Source: Chloroflexota bacterium
GTDB taxonomy: Bacteria; Chloroflexota; Dehalococcoidia; JACPQD01
Reading direction: 5' to 3'
DNA length: 64,000 nt
Assembly: GCA_016190665.1 (NCBI GenBank)
Contig: JACPQD010000021.1
Location: forward strand, 294,944 to 358,943
The position numbers were made by a program, and so were the translations under genes. Position 1 is the stretch's first letter; each line of letters opens with the position of its first letter. Positions 60,587-64,000 of the stretch are shown here, one piece after another. Under the pieces are notes generated by a model. It ran no database searches and was not told the origin of the DNA. It saw only the letters and a program-made list of their open reading frames with translations.

Positions 60587-62098
60587 TCACTCACGACTGC
60601 GTTCCCGCGCCACGTTCTCTCCCACGATGCGCCCGAAGGCGAAGCACTCGGCTATGTGGCCTCCGGCCCCCGGATAGAGCATCCCGAAAACGCAGCCCAG
60701 CTCGCCGCAGCCGTACAGACCGGGAATCGGCCTCCCATCGGCGTTGAGTACCTGCCCCTTGCTGTTGCGCCGCGGCCCGCCATACGTCGAAGGGCCTCCC
60801 GGCCAGAGCAGCATGGCGCAGTAGGGGGGCGTATCGATGGGTATGAGCTCCTTCGGCCTTCTGCCGAAATCGGGGTCACTCCCTTTCTCGCAATGGCGGT
60901 TGAACCGGGCGACGGTCTTCTCCAGATTGTCGGCGGGCACTCCGAGCTTCCTCGCCAGGCCGCGCACCGTATCAGCGGCCTTTATCCAGCCTTTTTCGAG
61001 CTCTTTCCCGTTGTCCGCGCTCCACCGATATAGGCGGACCGGGCCGGCGGGGCCCGAAGTGACCGCCGTGAGCGGCCCGTTTTCGAGTCTCCTGCGGTCG
61101 AAGATGAAATAGCTGGGCACGCGAGGATAGATCAGCCGGTGCGTGTCGAAGTTAGTCAGCTCGTAGGAGAGCGCGTGGGCTTTAATGTTCTCACTGGTGA
61201 ATCTCTTCCCGTCACGATCGACAACGATGGAGCCGCTACAGATGGGAACGCCCTCTTCTCCCTTCACATAGCGAATATGCGTTCTTCCCGGGAAGTCCGG
61301 CGAGAAGGCGAAGGGGTACTCAGGGAACTTGAAGGCGAAGTGGCACGAAAGCCCGTTCATATGCCACAGTTGCGCCCCCACTTCTATGGCCATTCGCAGG
61401 CCGTCCCCGGTCAACGCCTCGCTGCCGGTAAAGTAGGTCGGGTACACCCTCAGATAGTTGAGCTTGGCCACCTCGTCGAACTCGAAGCCGCCAGGGGCCA
61501 GGACCACGGCGCGTGAGGCCCTGATGCGCACCGTCCTCGTCTGCCCGTTCTCGACCGCCCGGGCTTCGACGCCGATGACTCTTCCCCTCAGGTTGGTCAA
61601 CAGGTGCGTCGCCCTCGTTTCATATGAGACGCCCACTTTCAGCGCCTTGATTTGGTCGTCCAGAAAGCGCGCTATTCCGATCCCCATGCCCTTGAAGCGG
61701 TGCCTCGTGGTGACGGCGCCGCCGGGAAGCTGCGGGTGCTCGGCCGGCCCGGGGCTGAGGAAGATATCCCCGCCTCTTGACTCGATCCACTGCTTGCCTG
61801 TCGCCGAGTATTCCGCCCACGCCCGGACAATCCTGTCATCCGTCCACCGTGTTCCCCCGCCAGGGATTCTGTCAAGCGCTTGCATGTATTCCAGGGCCGT
61901 GGTCACGTCCGGAGGAGTGAGTATGCTGCCCCCAGCCATACTCGTGTTGGTGTGATGCGTTTCGCGCGGCTGCTTCTCCAGGATGAGGACTTCAGCCCCG
62001 TTCTCCGCGGCCACAATCGCCGCCACTCCACCCGCACAGCCATACCCGATGACCACCACCTCAGCGGTCTTGTCCCAGGACCGGCTCCTCGTGAGCAT
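60587..62098 (-). CDS. FAD-dependent dehydrogenase, fumarate reductase/ketosteroid dehydrogenase type
   Basis: 503 residues. FAD-binding start VVVIGYGCAGGVAAIVAAEN and GAEVLILEKQ, SMAGGSILTPPDVTT, middle substrate domain, and the C-terminal FAD contact GLYGCGELGCVFGMLYPGAGG. Belongs to the FAD_binding_2 class with flavocytochrome fumarate reductase and 3-ketosteroid dehydrogenase. Electron acceptor and substrate unknown. Convergent with the tRNA fragment side and divergent from the alcohol dehydrogenase gene. Confidence 0.88.
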   Translation of the reverse strand: MLTRSRSWDKTAEVVVIGYGCAGGVAAIVAAENGAEVLILEKQPRETHHTNTSMAGGSILTPPDVTTALEYMQALDRIPGGGTRWTDDRIVRAWAEYSATGKQWIESRGGDIFLSPGPAEHPQLPGGAVTTRHRFKGMGIGIARFLDDQIKALKVGVSYETRATHLLTNLRGRVIGVEARAVENGQTRTVRIRASRAVVLAPGGFEFDEVAKLNYLRVYPTYFTGSEALTGDGLRMAIEVGAQLWHMNGLSCHFAFKFPEYPFAFSPDFPGRTHIRYVKGEEGVPICSGSIVVDRDGKRFTSENIKAHALSYELTNFDTHRLIYPRVPSYFIFDRRRLENGPLTAVTSGPAGPVRLYRWSADNGKELEKGWIKAADTVRGLARKLGVPADNLEKTVARFNRHCEKGSDPDFGRRPKELIPIDTPPYCAMLLWPGGPSTYGGPRRNSKGQVLNADGRPIPGLYGCGELGCVFGMLYPGAGGHIAECFAFGRIVGENVARERSRE

Positions 62099-62146
62099 AA
62101 GTCAGCCTCCAACAGGAATTTCGATGCGGGGTTCCTCTATTATTCA

Positions 62147-62202
62147 ATGGATGGACAGGATTTACAGGATACGATGAACTCAATCCTGTTTATCCTGGAT
62201 AT
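62147..62202. repeat. GGATnnACAGGAT-family inverted repeat, copy 3
   Basis: ATGGATGGACAGGATTTACA / AATCCTGTTTATCCTGGATA in the gap between divergent genes. Confidence 0.75.
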
Positions 62203-62371
62203 CGATGTGAAGGCATTTCGGAAGAAAGCGTGGCGTAATCTATCATCATCTTCAGGGTTTGTCAATGGGCGTCAGCTCCGCTCCGTTGACATCGGCATCT
62301 TCTGATGGTAGCATTGTCCGCGGATTTCCCGGTCGCGACCCTCTTTATTTCGAAGCCACAAGGAGACCCCC

Positions 62372-63373
62372 ATGAGAGCCGCCATTCTCAAGGATAAGGA
62401 ACGTTTCTCGATCGAAGATGTGCCCGCACCCAGGGCAGGACCCGGCGAGGCAGTGATCAAGGTCAGCTACAACGCCATCTGCGGCTCGGACGTGACCCGG
62501 TTCGCCAACGCTCGCGGCGTGGGACTGATCCTCGGCCACGAGCTCTGCGGAAGGATAGCCGAGGTCGGCGAGGGGGTGCCGGGGTGGTCCGTGGGCGACC
62601 TGGTGGCGGTGGACCCTATCACCGAGTGCGGGAAGTGCTACTGGTGCCTCCACGGACAAGGCCACCTCTGCCCCGATCGAGGCGGCACCGGCATCGCGGG
62701 AAACCCGGGCGGCTATGCGGAGTATACCAAGGCCCTGGCCGTTCAACTCTTCCACGTCCCGGAACGGGTCGGAGAGAAGAACGCCACCCTGGCGCAATGC
62801 CTGGCTGTCTCACTCCACGCCGTCCATCTGGCGCAGATCAAAGCGGGCGATGCCGTGGCGGTCGTTGGCGCGGGACCCATCGGCCTCTTCGCTCTCCAAT
62901 GCGCGCGGCTGGCCGGAGCTGGCAAGGTCTATGTGAGCGAGAAGGCGCCCGGGCGAAAAGCAGCAGCCGCGAGATTGGGCGCCGATTCCGTCCTGGACCC
63001 CACGGAGGTGGACGTCCGCCAGGCGCTTCTGGAGCTCACCGGCATCGGGGCCGACGTGGCGATCAGTTGCGCCGGCGTACCCCAGGCGGTCCGGGACTCC
63101 TTTACCTTCACCAAAGCCGGCGGCGTCGTCGTCGTTGTCGCCGAGAGCTGGGAAACCCAGATTTCCTCCGATATGGTGTCCCGGGAGATAATGCTGAGGG
63201 GAAGCCGCACCTACACGCGGGGCGAATTCGGCGACGCTGTCGATCTGATAGCGGCGGGAAAGGTCGATTGCGAGCCCTTCATCACGCGCGTCGAGCCGCT
63301 GGCCAACATTCAGCGAGCCTTTGGCCCGTTGATCGAGCCCACGACTCAGGTGAAGACGCTGATTGCGCCGTAG
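62372..63373 (+). CDS. Zinc-dependent alcohol dehydrogenase family (MDR)
   Basis: 333 residues. Catalytic zinc region AICGSDVTRFA and GHELCGRIAEVG; structural zinc Cys set in CGKCYWCLHGQGHLC; coenzyme-binding GAGPIGLFALQCARLAGA. This is the pattern of medium-chain polyol/threonine dehydrogenases. Substrate unknown. The ATG follows AAGGAGACCCC. Confidence 0.92.
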   Translation: MRAAILKDKERFSIEDVPAPRAGPGEAVIKVSYNAICGSDVTRFANARGVGLILGHELCGRIAEVGEGVPGWSVGDLVAVDPITECGKCYWCLHGQGHLCPDRGGTGIAGNPGGYAEYTKALAVQLFHVPERVGEKNATLAQCLAVSLHAVHLAQIKAGDAVAVVGAGPIGLFALQCARLAGAGKVYVSEKAPGRKAAAARLGADSVLDPTEVDVRQALLELTGIGADVAISCAGVPQAVRDSFTFTKAGGVVVVVAESWETQISSDMVSREIMLRGSRTYTRGEFGDAVDLIAAGKVDCEPFITRVEPLANIQRAFGPLIEPTTQVKTLIAP

Positions 63374-63692
63374 GGCGAGGTCGGTTCTTCCTGTGCCCAA
63401 TTTGCGCACGAAGATGGGCTTGTGTTCTGTAAGGCGCTCCCCTTCTGTCATCCTGAGCTTCACCAGGCAGCGGAACGCTGCCGGATACATGGAAGGACAT
63501 GGATATGCCTGAAAGAGGCCCTTGAATGTCCATTCCAGCGGAGGCTGGAATCCAGACGGGCCTGTAAATGTGGAGGTATGTCAATCTTCTAATCGCGCGT
63601 CCTGGATTCTGGCCTGCTCTGAAAATAGGTGCTTCTGTCCTGCCAACTACTCCCCTTCACCGGGCAGGTACCCGTCTGGATTCTGGCTTGCA
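63374..63692. other. Intergenic region with repeat debris
   Basis: No gene seen. Includes GTCATCCTGAGC and ATTCCAGCGGAGGCTGGAAT (hairpin, about 63529-63548), words like those of dispersed repeats. Confidence 0.5.
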
Positions 63693-64000
63693 ATGAAAAT
63701 GATTGGCAACGCTCCACGACGGCGGCAGGGGACAAGCCCGCTGCCCTACGGCATTTTCATGCTCGGTGGCGCCGGGCCAACGGCATGGGGAACTACTATG
63801 AAAATGATCCCCAACACCCCGACGACGGCGGCAGGGGACAAGCCCGCCCTACGGCATTTTCATGCTCGGTGGCGCCGGGCCAACGGCATGGGGAACTGGT
63901 ATGAAAATGATTCCCAACGCCCCGACGACGGCGGCAGGGGACAAGCCCGCTGCCCTACGGCATTTTCATGCTCGGTGGCGCCGGGCCAACGGCATGGGGA
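63693..64000. repeat. About 105-bp direct tandem repeat, three units, cut by the window end
   Basis: Units start at ATGAAAATGA (63693, 63798, 63901) and contain GACGGCGGCAGGGGACAAGC and GGCATTTTCATGCTCGGTGG. Units are nearly identical (spacing 105 and 103 bp, the second lacking CTG-type bases). The repeat continues past 64000. Confidence 0.85.

Noticed and set aside
63693..64000. CRISPR array
   Set aside because: Units are about 105 bp with no unique spacers between them; it is a plain tandem repeat.

Overview
The window is a bacterial chromosome segment of moderately high GC with dense coding on both strands. It has no rRNA and no phage module. Gene content (fused 2-oxoacid:ferredoxin oxidoreductase, encapsulin with encapsulated ferritin, membrane-anchored cupredoxins, an NrfD-type redox module, an RND permease without an adaptor, glycyl-radical activase, oligopeptide-type ABC permeases) and the many short intergenic repeats suggest an environmental, probably anaerobic or microaerophilic lineage. 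Chloroflexota is my best guess, but this is inference without a marker gene.

Layout. 1-4.8 kb is a decayed defence area: an intact SNF2/RapA-type helicase running off the left edge, the fused remnants of a type I restriction system, and a Phd-like antitoxin next to a VapC fragment. 4.8-10.2 kb holds a glycyl-radical activase, an HD-GYP membrane protein, a peptidase S51-like protein with a CysRS-type tail, an OmpR-type regulator and a small conserved protein. 10.6-16.0 kb is an anaerobic carbon cluster: gamma-delta and alpha-beta fusions of a 2-oxoacid:ferredoxin oxidoreductase, a 46-residue Cys-rich protein, an aldo/keto reductase and a methyltetrahydrofolate methyltransferase-like protein. 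16.0-17.8 kb is an iron-storage nanocompartment (encapsulated ferritin, encapsulin shell, second ferritin-like protein). trpS, two cupredoxins, a heparinase-like lyase, MarR and an RND pump follow to 26.8 kb. 26.9-33.4 kb carries two ABC permeases, an enolase-superfamily enzyme, an old-yellow-enzyme-type reductase, a membrane protein and a DUF433 protein.

33.5-47.6 kb is on the minus strand. Histidine biosynthesis is split in two (hisB-hisC, and hisD-hisG with a HisS/HisZ-like gene). Between the halves lies a redox module (small membrane protein, Tat-exported ferredoxin, NrfD, cytochrome c-type protein) with its own NarL-type two-component system. 47.7-52.6 kb is an envelope-stress group (lipoprotein, methyltransferase, DUF4178, DUF350, PspA), plus a metallothionein-like small gene and a conserved protein.

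Four tRNA genes (Asn, Gly, Leu, Gln) begin the last part. They are followed by an M24 family protein, an ABC substrate-binding lipoprotein, and a gene in which a TGA lies exactly at the U of a UGSC selenoprotein motif, fused in frame to a large second domain. An AbiEi/AbiEii toxin-antitoxin pair follows, ending at a 3' tRNA fragment that matches the tRNA-Asn gene 7.7 kb upstream. An FAD dehydrogenase, a zinc alcohol dehydrogenase and a 105-bp tandem repeat close the window.

The most notable items are the UGSC selenoprotein fusion; two tandem hairpins with fully complementary loops upstream of the DUF350-pspA genes; the encapsulin operon; and several short genes or gene fragments that are easily missed (metallothionein, CCGHPGEPGC protein, hsdM/hsdR and vapC remnants, tRNA fragment).
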